Source: Anastrepha obliqua (lineage: Eukaryota; Arthropoda; Insecta; Diptera; Tephritidae). Taken from it: a stretch of DNA of 64,000 bases. The stretch is from assembly GCF_027943255.1 (NCBI RefSeq), contig NC_072895.1, forward strand, positions 47,094,001 to 47,158,000, given 5' to 3'. A program made the position numbers and the translations under genes. Below the pieces are notes generated by a model. It had not been told where the DNA came from, did no database searches, and was given only the letters and a program-made list of their open reading frames with translations. This document shows, piece after piece, positions 1 through 10,905 of the stretch (its first letter is position 1; the number at the start of each line of letters is the position of its first letter).

Positions 1-1440
1 ATACCTTTTGAACACACCTCGTATGCATATCTAAGCCGATTCGGTAACGCATACCTGATTTTCAGGCGAACGAGAAGGAGTGCAGCTTCTAGCCATCAAG
101 TTGCTGAGGGTCGGGTTGCTAAGAGTTGTGAGAGGAATTCAAGTTTCGGTGTGTGATATAATGAAAAGTAAGGATTCTGAACACTTTTTTAATGGAGGTG
201 GCTCAGGTGGCCCATCTGCTCTGACGCACAGCAACTCTAAGAGCATTTTCAACTCATTCTCATTAGCTTGGTTTTAGATCAACAAAGTTCCAGCTTTCAA
301 ATTTACAGCAGATATTAGTTATATTAAACATTTTCAGTAAATCAGAAAACAGCCTTCACTTTAAATAGTTTCCGCTTTTTACCTTAACGACAGAGTATTC
401 TAAAATATACTCATGAACAACAACATCGGCATGCCATTTTGCGTGCCCAAATTACATTCGAATTATTTATTTTTAGTTGTCATATGATTTACAAATAAAT
501 TTTCAATACGCATTTACTTAAATGATTTTGAATTTCATAATCATCACCATCATCCACAATAACAACAACAATAACAACAATTGCATTAACATCAACATCA
601 ACATTTTTTTAATTTGAATACGTCAATCAACGCTTTCAGCGAATCTGACACTGACAGCTTCCCTTCGGGATAGTGAGTGTACGAGTACTGCTTGAAATGA
701 CGTTTCTAAAAATATTACCAACACACGAAAATACGTACGAGCATATCAAATACGGTACATTAATAAGAGTCCAAGTAGATGAATGCGTGTGCAGTGAGAT
801 GACTGTGAGTGTATCGTATGTCTGTAGTTGTGACCGGGTCTGTTGACGACCCTACCACTTTCATACTTAGTCAGTTGTGCTCCTTTATTTCCCTACAATT
901 CTCTAACTTATCCGCTCTATATGTCTGTACATTTTATTGTTGTAGTCTATCGCGATTTAAGCAATTTTCGTGCGATATGGAAAATGTACGCATGGGTTAG
1001 TGCTTCGGTTCAGTGTGTGCCCGCACATATGTTTTCCATATTGCCATTGATTAATAATGGGAAAAGTGCGATGGGCGCTGTGTCTGTGCCATTTGACTGA
1101 ACTAAAATAATTTTCTTCATAATCGGACGCACATTTATGAGTTCTCCTTCAATATGTACGCGTAATTCAATGTATTTCTTTTTTATTTTATTTCCATTTT
1201 ACTAAAGTGACACTTTTATTGTTTCGTTTTGACATCCCGATTCTCACGTGCACTGCTTTTCATATCAGTATTTTAGAAAATTTCAAAAGTTGCATTTGGC
1301 CATTTTTAAAATGCCATGAATTTTAAGAAAGCAATCAATCAAAGTGTGTAAATTGAATTGAATCGAGTTGACTGGTTTGTTTGAATGTGTTGTTGTTTTA
1401 TAAAGAGTGTATATTTTTGGTTCTTAGCAATTTGTAAGAG
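1..1440. other. Gene-free AT-rich DNA
   Basis: I see no coding region here. ORFs are short, overlap on both strands and lack recognisable motifs. A low-complexity CAT/ACA triplet patch lies around 540-605. The stretch could be host intergenic or intronic sequence. Confidence 0.5.
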
Positions 1441-1469
1441 AGTTTTTAGTTGTAGCTGCGCATTGCTTT

Positions 1470-2455
1470 AAATTTGTGCTGCAGTCAACAGCTGAAACGA
1501 CAATCAGTGATTTTTCGTCAGTTCGAGCATCTTAAACTAAATAAATTTTTTGTTTATCGCACCATTACTCGTTACAATGATACTGGTATCATCGCGAAGC
1601 GTCATGGAGGTGGTCATCAAAAGACTGCAATGGTTCAAAAAGTGAAGAGGATTTCGCTCAATCCCCGACGAGTGCCAATCAAATAGCGAAAGAACTGAAA
1701 ATATCTGACCGTAGCATCCGTCGCATACTGAAAAATGATCTCAAAGTAAAGCCTTACACGATTCAAAAGGTGCATAATCTCACACCAAAGCAGCGACAAG
1801 TCAGGCTTGAGAGAACGAGGCTAGTTGCTTCGCTTGGCCGAAAGCGGTTAATTTCTGAACATTGTGTTTTCAGTCGAGAAAATTCGTAAACTCCCAAAAC
1901 AAAAGAGTTTATTTGACCGAGCGTTCGTACGAGAATTAGAGTCATCGATTGACCACCAGAGGCAGCACCCGCCACAGGTAATGATTTGGGCCACTGTAAT
2001 CGCAGATGGGCGGTCTCCAATTGTTTTCATCGAGTTCGGCGTCAAGATAAATGCAAAATATTATCGGGAAAGTATTCCGGAGGCTGCTTTGAAGCCGTTG
2101 GTAGACAAACATTTCGGTGGCAGACCATGGACGTTTCAACCGGACTCGGCACCGTCTCACAAAGCTCGAGCGAACTAAGAACGGCTAAAAAAACAAAGTT
2201 TCGAACTTCATAACGTCTACACAACGGCTCTCAAATTCAGCTTTCACATTCGGGCAGCGTGCCATTCGTTTCTGGACCGTCTCAAAGCTCATTAGTCAAG
2301 GCAAAATGTGGTCATATCGAAAAAAAGTAAATTGATTTTAAATTTGTATTTATTTTTTTTTCACACATTTTTTACTTTGAATTGAATAAAAGTAATTTTC
2401 CAAACTACATGTATGACCTTTTTAATTGGTTGCACTTCGAATGCCGGACTCTGTA
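1470..2455 (+). pseudogene. Tc1/mariner transposase relic, family A copy 1
   Basis: Broken transposase of an IS630-Tc1-mariner element. The N-terminal helix-turn-helix part reads through about 1500-1815 in two frames (RTITRYNDTG, then NQIAKELKISDRSIRRIL and VHNLTPKQRQVRLER). The central and distal part reads at about 1930-2178 (HPPQVMIWA, INAKYYRES, PWTFQPDSAPSHKAR), where the D of PDSAPSH is the second catalytic acidic residue. The first catalytic block (FSDEK in the second copy at 19.4-20.5 kb) is destroyed here. The right terminus (ACCTTTTTAATTGGT followed by CGAATGCCGGACTC, to about 2455) matches the end of that second copy in inverted orientation. The left terminus is not recognisable, so the copy is 5'-eroded. 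Frameshifts and stops make it non-functional. Superfamily assignment is firm, subfamily is not. Confidence 0.8.
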
Positions 2456-2461
2456 TATAAG

Positions 2462-2585
2462 GTTTGCGTAGCCGAATTTGTTTAGGCGTGACTACCAGTC
2501 GGAAGGGAGTAGACTCGAATCTCCGTGCATGAAATACTAAAATGATAGAAACTGTTTTATCTAATAGCGGCCGCACCTCGGGAAG
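2462..2585 (+). repeat. SINE-like tRNA-headed repeat, 5' fragment
   Basis: This fragment shares the tRNA-like head (GCGTAGCCGAAT, then GTGACTACCA.TCGG) and the CTAATAGCGG.CGC motif of the fuller copy at 2744-3057. It starts directly after the Tc1/mariner terminus. The B-box-like stretch (ACTCGAATCTCC) is mutated. It ends without the SINE body. Confidence 0.7.
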
Positions 2586-2743
2586 TCCCAAAACCTTGCA
2601 CAGAATCTTTCTTCCAAACATTCCAAGGGACGCCTCTTCGGATATTGCCATCCTACAAGCTTCTGTGCCAAAAAGAAACGTTTTTCATCGAATTATAAAG
2701 CTATTGTGTATGAATTTAATGAAATGAAAGTGCCTATACTGTG

Positions 2744-3057
2744 CGGCCGCCGTAGCCGAATGGGTTGGTGTGTGACTACCATTCGGAATTCAGAGACAAT
2801 GTGGGTTCGAATCTCGGTGAAACACCAACATTAAGAAAAACATTTTTCTAATAGCGGTCGCCCCCCCGGCAGGCAATGGCAAGACTCCGAGTGTATTTCT
2901 GCCATGAAAAAGCTGCTAATAAAAATATCTGTCGTTCGGAGTCGGCTTCAAACTGTAGGTCCCTCCATTTGTGGAACAACATTAAGTAGGAGCTGGAGCT
3001 CGGCCAAACACCCAAAAAGGGTGTACGCGCTAATTATATATATTTATTTATATATAC
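2744..3057 (+). repeat. tRNA-derived SINE, near full length
   Basis: Composite short retroelement of about 310 bp. The head contains a pol III A-box-like TAGCCGAATGGG at 2753-2764 and a B-box GGTTCGAATCT at 2804-2814. A non-tRNA body follows (GGCAATGGC, GCCATGAAAAAGCTGC, CGTTCGGAGTCGGCTT, TCCATTTGTGGAACAACAT, AACACCCAAAAAGGGTGTAC). It ends in a short TA/ATTT-rich tail from about 3032. Further copies lie at 2462 (head), 6375 (body), 20571 (head, minus) and 48110 (body, minus). Box spacing and the spacer between the A-arm and B-box resemble a long-variable-arm tRNA (Leu/Ser type), which is inference. Transposition would need an unidentified partner LINE. Confidence 0.85.
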
Positions 3058-3324
3058 TGTTTGAACAAAAAAAATCGTTGGGTACTGGTTTCGTATCGAA
3101 CTAGACTGAGCATGTAACAACTGCAAGGGGTTGAGTGGTATCGTCAATCCTGCAGTCGTGTGTAGAAGTTTTTTTATGTCTCTAAATTTTCTTAATTCTG
3201 GGGTTTTTGCATCTTCAAACACGGATTTACTTAATACTTGAAAAACAGTTACGGTTTTTAATTTTTTTTATGAGACATATACTTTTGGGCTCATCATAAA
3301 TATCTAAAAATAATTATATAATAA

Positions 3325-3982
3325 TCTATATATATAAAAAAAAATTACATTTCCTTGGTAATCTTATAACTCAAGAACCGCCGAACCGATTGACACAAAA
3401 ATTTTAGAGTTCTTTTCTATCTTTGAGGAGGTGGTTTGTATGAAGTTTGATTGAAATCGGTGCAGCCGTTCCTGAGTTATGACATTTTATGTGAGTAATA
3501 GTTTCCTCTCATACGAAATGCCTGTATGGGAAAAACAACAACAAATACACAGCCGCTTATGAGCGTTTCTGTTGTACTGTTGTGGTTGTAAGTGTATTAT
3601 GTTAATATTAATTTTGGACGAAAATATAATAAAAACTGGAGCATTCAAGGAACTGGAAAAACATTTTTCTTTATTTATTTTAGCATAATTTATTTAGCGT
3701 AAAAAATTGAAATGGAAATTAAAGAATCAAAGTTTAATTACAAGGTTTTATCGGCTCTTTCACCTTACCTGTATATAGCTGACCACCACAATCAAATTTT
3801 AAAAAAGTACAGAAAAGGCTATTGTGACATCTTTAGAAAGTATGTTGAATGAAAAAAATCAACTAATTCAACTGTTTAAACATTTTACGAGTTCAATAAA
3901 GAAAACTTAATATGAAAAATTTTTTGCGATATAAAAAAAACATTTTATGTATGGTGGTGCGAAGCCCACTGGGAAATGCTAG
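3325..3982 (+). mobile_element. Non-autonomous Helitron
   Basis: It begins with TCTATATATATAAAA at 3325 and ends with GCTAG at 3982. An A lies immediately before and a T immediately after, as expected for Helitron insertion between A and T without target duplication. The 5' part (ACATTTCCTTGG, ACTCAAGAACCGCCGAACC) and the 3' part (GTGGTGCGAAGCCCAC, a weak hairpin, then TGGGAAATGCTAG) match the general structure of insect Helitrons. There is no Rep/helicase coding sequence in the 658 bp, so it would depend on an autonomous copy. No TIR is present, as expected. Confidence 0.7.
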
Positions 3983-4398
3983 TAAGTTATAAAAATGTAT
4001 TTTTAACAAATATTTCACCACACCTACTTTTACAATGCCAAGCGAGAAAGTGAAATGGTATCTACATACATACAAATTACCTGTGACTACACATCCCGTG
4101 TAAGGTTTAAAGTCTATTTTATCACAAAATGGGTTAGAAACTTTTCCTAACTTAAATTTTAAATTTCAAATGATACCAAAAAGTTCTAGTTCCAAAACTT
4201 TCAATTTTTGTATTTTTCCACGTTCGGTGCACTTTGGGCCGGGATGAGTTGTACCCACTGTTGTTCAAACCAAATGGATTTTTTTAAGATGTGCTACCAA
4301 TATCAAATGTGACTCCCAATTAGTCTCTTAGGGTTTAGGGATAGAAGCCCTTGCTAAATTTTCAAGTGATCACCGTACTAATATTAATAATTTAGTAG
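3983..4398. other. Gene-free spacer
   Basis: AT-rich sequence between the Helitron and the next element. I see no gene, repeat or motif in it. Confidence 0.5.
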
Positions 4399-4779
4399 TA
4401 AAGGGTGGTTAAATTTCAAAGGCCGATGCTGAAAGTGAACCACACCTAAATGTCAACGACACCGTTGGACTTCTTTCTTTGGGGTTATTTTAAAGAAAAG
4501 GTGTACATCGATAAGCCAGCAATAATTCAAGAGCTAAAGGATAATATAATTCGGCACTTTAACGCCATAGAACCTCAATTATGCCTCAGCGTCATCGGAA
4601 ATTTGGACCATCGGATGGAGGTATGCCGCCGAGACCGCGGCGGTCATTTGGCCAATATTTTCCATGCATAATTGAGCCGTACCAATATTATCATAATAAA
4701 GAGAAAAGATAATAATTTCCTAAAAGAATTGTAGTTTATTTAAAATCAACACCGGCCCTTAAAACTTAACCACCCTTTA
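4399..4779 (+). mobile_element. Internally deleted Tc1-like element (381 bp)
   Basis: TIRs of about 30 bp (AAGGGTGGTTAAATTTCAAA at the left; the right end reads the same inward as AAGGGTGGTTAAGTTTTAAG) enclose a residual transposase C-terminus. TA dinucleotides flank both ends, the canonical Tc1/mariner target. The residual ORF at 4450-4668 begins after an internal deletion with TPLDFFLWGYFKEKVY, which contains the third catalytic acidic residue (LDFFLWG block), and ends CRRDRGGHLANIFH. Both ends are preserved and the first two catalytic blocks are missing, so this is a MITE-like deletion derivative that could move only with a transposase from elsewhere. Confidence 0.85.
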
Positions 4780-5407
4780 GAAAGCTGCGCCTTAAAAACT
4801 TACTAGAGTAAGATATAATTTGTGTGTTTTCTGAGAACAAGAGATACAAAATATTTGAAAACAAAAAATTTGTCTGGTTTGAAAAGATCGATTATATCAG
4901 GCGCTAAGACATACGGGCAGGGTAATTCATTAGGTATGTACATATGTATGCATAATATTACACTATGACCGAAAAGTCTCATCCACTTACGGGTCAAGTG
5001 ATCGGTTAGTGGATTTAACCATGGCAATTATTGCCCATGAAAATGAATTTGAGAAAAAAAAGTTCTGCATATTTTTTTGTAATTGCAATTCTGATGTCTT
5101 TATGTTTTTTTCTATGGAGAATTTATGTAAATCTAACCGAAAGCGTACAATTTGACATTCATAGGAAAATAGACAAATCGAAGCAAATTTACCTAAATAT
5201 GTATATACAAACAAGGTAACTAAATACTCAGTTTTATACTCGAATTGTATATATAAATGTATGTATGCATTAGAGTATATGTTTGCACACTCATATAGTT
5301 GCCCTGCAGGGATATCCATTGCATCTGTACTGGGCATTTCTTTCATTCCATAAAACCTCTACTGTTCACACGTTTATGGCCTAGGAAGTGATTTAAGTTG
5401 GGTTGGG
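4780..5407. other. Gene-free spacer
   Basis: AT-rich sequence with short overlapping ORFs on both strands and no recognisable protein. Nothing further is supported. Confidence 0.45.
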
Positions 5408-6323
5408 TACGTAATGCTGTATGATACAATATTCTGTTTACAAAATGCTGTATACAAAATTCTATATTTCAGAATTCTGTATTATAGAATTCTGTATACG
5501 AAATTCTGTATTTCAAAATTCTGTAAAAAATATTCTGTATTACCGAAATGCTGTATTGACGAAATTCTGTATTGACGATATTTTGTATTGACAAAATTCG
5601 TTATTGACGAAATGCTGTAAGTAAATGATAAGAAATTCAACGAATTTTATAAAAAAAGTGCGCACTTTTTTTCTTCAGTTTCGATAGAATCCATCGTATT
5701 TTTGCGTAGAACTCCTTTTCGCGTGGGCGGCCTTCGGCCGCGCTTTAAAAAAATAGCCTTCATCAGTCCAACTCCGGCTACGCAATCTACCGTATTTTTG
5801 CGTAGAACTCCTTTTCTCGTGGGCGGCCTTCGGCCGCTCTTCAAAAAAATAACCCTCATCAGTCCGACTCCGCCACGCAATCCACCGTATTTTTGCGTAG
5901 AACTCCTTTTCGCGTGGGCGGCCTTCGGCCGCGCTTCAAAAAAATAACCCTCATCAGTCCAACTCCGCCACGCAATCCACCGTATTTTTGCGTAGAACTT
6001 CTTTTCGCGTGGGCGGCCTTCGGCCGCGGTTCAAAAAAATAACCCTCTATTTTTGCGTAGAACTCCTTTTTTCGTTGACTTTTGTCAACACAAAATTTTT
6101 TCAATACAGAATTTTGTTAATACAGAATTTCGTCAGTACAGAATTTCGTCAATACACAATTTTGACAATACAGAATTTTTTTAAGACAGTACAGAATTTT
6201 GTTTTTACAGAATTTTGTAAATACAGAATTCTGTAAATACAGAATTTTGTCACTGCAGAATTTTGTTACGTTAATTTACAGTATTTCGTACGAAAATAAT
6301 TTTGATATACAGCATTTTGTAGG
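5408..6323. mobile_element. Foldback-like element: inverted oligo-repeat arms around a GC-rich tandem core
   Basis: Two arms made of degenerate short repeats face each other. The left arm (5411-5625) repeats ATTCTGTATT/TTCTGTATTGACGAAA. The right arm (about 6090-6322) repeats the reverse complement, TACAGAATTTTGT. The outermost units, AATGCTGTAT at 5412 and ATACAGCATT at 6307, are exact reverse complements. Between the arms a GC-rich unit starts at 5696, 5792, 5887 and 5982 (95-96 bp period) with a partial fifth at 6047. Each unit carries TTTTTGCGTAGAACT, then the hairpin-forming CGGCCTTCGGCCG, then CATCAGTCC.ACTCCG. The layout recalls Drosophila foldback elements, whose long inverted repeats are built from short tandem repeats. 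No transposase is encoded. ORFs across the core exist on both strands only because the unit lacks stops. Confidence 0.65.
5696..6075. repeat. 95-bp GC-rich tandem array
   Basis: Four units with a 95-96 bp period plus a truncated fifth form the core of the foldback-like element. Each unit contains the CGGCC-TTC-GGCCG stem-loop. The array is clearly more GC-rich than its surroundings. Units differ by a few substitutions (for example CTCGT for GCGT in unit 2), so they have diverged a little since amplification. Confidence 0.9.
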
Positions 6324-6374
6324 GATCCCATTTAAGTTACATTCGAATGGCTGCTTAAAGGGTAACTTTATTCA

Positions 6375-6562
6375 ATAGGCAATGGCAACCCTTCGAGTGT
6401 ACTTCTGCCATGAAAAAGCTCCTCATAAAAATATCTGCCGTTCGGAGTCGGCTTGAAACTGTAGGTACCTCCATTTGTGGAACAACATCAAGACGCACGC
6501 CAGAAATAGGAGGAGGAGCTCGGCCCAACACCCAAAAAGGGTGTACGCGCCAATTATATAAA
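6375..6562 (+). repeat. SINE body, 5'-truncated
   Basis: The 3' part of the same SINE family as 2744-3057: GGCAATGGCAACCC, GCCATGAAAAAGCTCC, CGTTCGGAGTCGGCTT, TCCATTTGTGGAACAACAT, AACACCCAAAAAGGGTGTAC, ending CGCCAATTATATA. The tRNA-like head is missing, as expected from incomplete reverse transcription. It retains the segment AAGACGCACGCC that copy 2744 has lost. Confidence 0.85.
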
Positions 6563-6659
6563 CTATATATAATGGAACTATTGCGATGTTCAAAGTATAA
6601 TATGCAAGTTCTCCAACGAATATTTTGTAGAAAGGGTGCCATCGGTTACTTTTTGGTCC

Positions 6660-7850
6660 GATCCTAGATATAAAGCTGACACGGAGATCCAATATTGAGC
6701 AAGGCATAAAAAAAGCAACAGCTGTGTTTTTTAGTGGTAGGCGTAAATTGGCAATACATAGATAGGTTTATCGTCTAATCCAATTCACTGACTTTATGAA
6801 ACTATTGTAAAACCAATACTGTTATATGGAGCTTTTATCTAGTAGAACTCACTGAACGTACGTTAGTTGAACAGCTGGAGAGGGTGCAATGTGCTGTCCT
6901 CATTGGAATCAGAGCGGTACTACGAGCAGTAGTAAAAGCTGTCATAACATACAAGTTTGGTCAAAACTACGGACATCCGGATATTCTCAAAAACTTTCTA
7001 TTCGAGTCCGTTAAGATTGACCAGTGCATACCCAAGACATGTCTAACCAGATCCTTCTCCCCCACATTCTCTCTAGGGAAAGAGATACTAGTGGCCTGCG
7101 GCGTCTAGAAGCAAATATTCACTGAAGGTTCCAAGTTGGATAGGAAAGTTGGCGGAGGAGTCTTTTGTAAGGAACCCTCCACTTAGTGCAAAGTTAGGTT
7201 TCCAAATCACTACAGCATTTTCCAAGTGAGTCGTTGCTATGGTCGGAAATGAAAACAGTCACTTAAGCTGACATCCGGGTACTTGGTAATAAAGCTTATA
7301 GGAATGCCAGACCACGCTGGCGTTAGAAGTCTCTATATGGTCGATAAACTGGCAAGACAAGTCAATTTTTTTGGTGGCTTCTCCATCCTCAAAGATGGTT
7401 AGAGTTTTGTTTTGCGATTGGACAGTGGAATTCGAGTCAACCCAGCGAGAGCTGAGCGTAAAACTAAAACCTTATTGCAGGTTGATCGAAAGAGGTCGAG
7501 GAGTATTTTAAAACTTAGCAATGTCATACCTCTCGTCAGTCGTAAGAGTCCTAACCACACACTATGGTTTTGCGACAATTAAGCGAGGGGCATGAGGAGG
7601 AACCATCTCAGCATACGCCATTTTAGCTCTAACTTTTTAACTATACTTGAGGAGCTCTCAAAATTGGATATCAGCCGCATATAGAACATCCGCATGAGCA
7701 CGCAGAACTTTCCCTTAATATTAACGGTGTTTTTCCTATAGTGACTTGGTACAAGCCTGGTTACTTGTCCGTCCACATCCTAATCCATGAGTGGTAGAAT
7801 ACAACATTGTGTCTTTCCTAGTGCCGTAACGTCAGTACAGAAAATAAATA
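6660..7850 (+). pseudogene. Degenerate RNase H-bearing LINE ORF2 (3' part)
   Basis: Heavily mutated 3' half of a non-LTR retrotransposon of the I/R1/LOA type. At 6690-6845 the translation resembles the post-catalytic part of the reverse transcriptase (IKKATAVFFSGRRKLAI, then a broken match to the usual KPILLYG block). RNase H remnants follow: FTEGSKLDRKVGGGVFCK near 7115-7170 matches a TDGSK start with the catalytic D replaced by E, and a decayed GHAGVRSL..DKLARQ follows near 7310-7360. Stops and frameshifts interrupt every block. The 3' end, near 7850, is an AAATAAATAAATAAAA stretch. It is not functional. Confidence 0.6.
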
Positions 7851-9324
7851 AATAAAAACAAAAAGAAGAAACTGGAAAGGCAGAAATATAGAATTAGTCG
7901 TGCATCTGCATACATTTGCACACAAAAATTTATAATAAATAAATAATTCTTTACTAACGTTACTCAATTTTCACATTCGTCAGAAATAAAGTAGCAAGAC
8001 GTCATTTGTTCTATTCTCTACATCCCAACCAACTGACTGAATCAGGTTACCAAATTTTTGTTTATTCTCGTCCGTTCTTAGTATGGAAAGGAGACTCGGA
8101 TGTGAATCATTTTTAGCAACTTCTCAGTCATCTTGAAGACACCAAACATTCGGCATGCGATGGAATTTCCATGTTTTTCTCTTCTTTCTAAGTTTTATTA
8201 GCGTGTTGCTCCAAAATTTTAATGAAATTCCTCATAGCAATACTGGCTTTTCACTGAAGTGCACGGTACTGCATTCGAAAGATTTCGGCCGACTAGCCTT
8301 TTATTATTTCCTTTGTTGTAATTTGCCGAAAGAACCGACAACTGTCGATACTTTACCGATTGCACGTCAAATGCTGCACGCTACTATTGCGCGGGCATTT
8401 TATCGATAGCTTCACATCTTTTATGACAACAATTAAATAATACGAACATTTCGATAATCCGCATGAGGGTCTGTAATCATTAGTTTCTTTTATGGATTGA
8501 CAACTGTATGGAAGCATTTATTATTTGAATTCACTTTTTTCGACTAGAAAATCTATTCACCATCACACTGGTTTGCATTCGTTGAAATAACATTAGTTCT
8601 AAACTAGAAAATGTTATATTATGTCAACTTCTTCAACACGTCAACTTCTCTCTGCAGGGCATTTGTGGGCTCAAACGTGTGTGTGAGTATGCTTGTTTGG
8701 GTTCTGCCATGTGTGGAAATTCGTCATCCCAACCGTGGAACCGTGGCGAAATAAATACAATACTTACCATTTAACTGTTGTTTATGGCTCATCGGTCATT
8801 TACACCAAAAATCAATATTTATTTTCGCTCGAAAGCATTATCGCGCGCCCAGTGGTTATGGTGTTTTCCGCGACGTGTATCGTTGTTTTTTTTCTTCCAC
8901 TTCCACCACAAGTGTGTGTGCTTTTTTGTTTTTTATCTACCTATTTCCTTTTTTTTACATTTGATGCTTTACGAATCTGTGACAAGTCTGGCCAAATCGA
9001 ATAGCAAATTAGGCAAACAAAATTAAATTTGATGACAATTCGAGTGGGGACTGGTGAATAAACAAAACGAAAGCCTAAAAAAGGAAACACAGGAAAATAA
9101 ATACATACATATATATGCATGTGTGTAAGACAACAACAGCAAAGGTGCAAAAAAAAATACACTGAAAATGCAATAAAAATGCTATTTTCAATTTGCATAC
9201 ACAATTTCCGCTGTTTTTTTTTTTAATTTTTGTTGTAGTATTTTGACTTTTCATTCAATTTTTCCTTTTTAGCCATTGTCGTTAGCTAAATTTCGGCTCC
9301 CAGCAATTTTTAGTAATTCATTAC
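7851..9324. other. Gene-free DNA
   Basis: No supportable gene. ORFs near 8155-8409 and 8693-9004 have hydrophobic, T-rich-derived stretches and no family resemblance. The sequence contains TG/AT-rich low-complexity patches. It is probably host non-coding DNA. Confidence 0.45.
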
Positions 9325-10905
9325 TTAACCCTTTCGACCCCAACATTTTTCCTGTGGAACAAACATTTTTTTTTTTTAATTTTAATCCTTTTGTATTTGC
9401 TTAAGAAGCAATACCCCAAAATTTTGAGTCGTCACGCCCCACGGTTTGAGCGCTTTGGGCAATGGTGGTATACAAAATAAACAAATTTTTTCTTTCGAAC
9501 AACTTTTAATGGTTAGAAAAGTTAGATATGATAAGACAAAAAACAGTTTTTATTGTTATAACGGCAAAGGTGGACTTTGCATTTAAGGCATTTGGACATT
9601 GGGGTTCCTGTCTTGAACAATCTGCAACGTCCCTTTTCACTAAAGACAACCCAATGTTTCATTTTATCGTAACGCTGTGAGACTGAAAGATTCGGTTGGG
9701 ACCTGTACTTTTTCGACTGTTGGGAAAGCACGCTGCTTGATGAGGAGGCCAGGGATACTATCGAGCTAGCTCTTTCAACATTCGATGGTCGGCCGTTCCT
9801 GTTTCCGAGCGAAGTAGTGGCAGTAACAACTCATGAGCCATTTCTAGTTGCAATTATATTAGAGAAATATGCTTTTGCCTCGGGTTTATCAAGTTTAAAT
9901 GCTTTTTATACAATAGCTATGCGTTTGTAACGGATCCTTATTGTAAGAAGCAACAATCACAGGTCTTGCAACATCAATATAAACTTTTTCCTTTGGATTC
10001 CAACGTTTACATATACCAACAGGTTCAATGCTTTCACACGAGGATATAAGTTGAACTGGCTTATTGTCAAACGACTTGACGCATACAATATTATTGTTGA
10101 TTTCATATTTCATATCGAAAGATCCCCTTTCACGCTTTTTTAACTCAGCATCTGAAAGTAGCTGGCAATTGCCTATGCGATTTTTACGTACAGTTCCTGT
10201 TGCAAATATGCCCATTTCTTTCAACGAGATAAGAAGGCTTCCTGACGTATCGAAATAAAGCTTAAAATATTTGTCCTTAGGAAGACCTTTGCCAAATATA
10301 AAACTATATCCGAAGATAGTACACTAATCCAGGGGTTCCAGCATGCGTACACATTTTCAGACCCCATTTATGAGGCTTAGCAGGGTTGTATTGTTTAAAT
10401 GACGATCGACCTGTAACAAAAATTTAAACTAAAATGTTCATTATGACATTTATGAATGTATCTTTGAACGCAATGATTTGTTCATCAATGCTTTGATGTT
10501 CTTCCCGGGGTAGCTTTCCAAAATTTTCTTTGAGACTGTCTAGTAAAGATCGTATTTTGTACAACTTGTCATTAATTCAAATCGCCTTTTTTGGATTGTT
10601 TGTGTTATGTTGAAATGTGAACATTGTTTTATTTTTTTCAAACTTTCCGCGCTCATTGAATCTATTATAGCGGTAGAATTTAAATCTTTTGACCATGCCA
10701 TTTTGAGTGGAGGCAATTTTAAAAAACCCATGTACAACAAAATACCAATATAGCGTTTAATATTTTCAACAGTGCATTTCAGATCAATGCCGTGTTCTTG
10801 CAGCGCATACAAATCTGTTTGTTGTGTGATCAAATAAAAAACTTGGCTATTAAAAAAAGTGCAGATATATTCTACTGGCGTCATCACATCGTCGACTTTC
10901 AAAGT

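Noticed and set aside
5647..6236. Open frames on both strands across the foldback core
   Set aside because: They arise because the 95-bp unit lacks stops; repeats of RRTPFRVGGLRPRF track the DNA repeat, and both strands are equally open.
8155..8409. ORF with a hydrophobic N-terminus resembling a signal peptide
   Set aside because: T-rich DNA gives such runs by chance; no family resemblance, conserved context or splice signals.
8693..9026. Two overlapping ORFs rich in Phe, Leu and Val
   Set aside because: Products of T-rich low-complexity DNA in two frames with no domain features.
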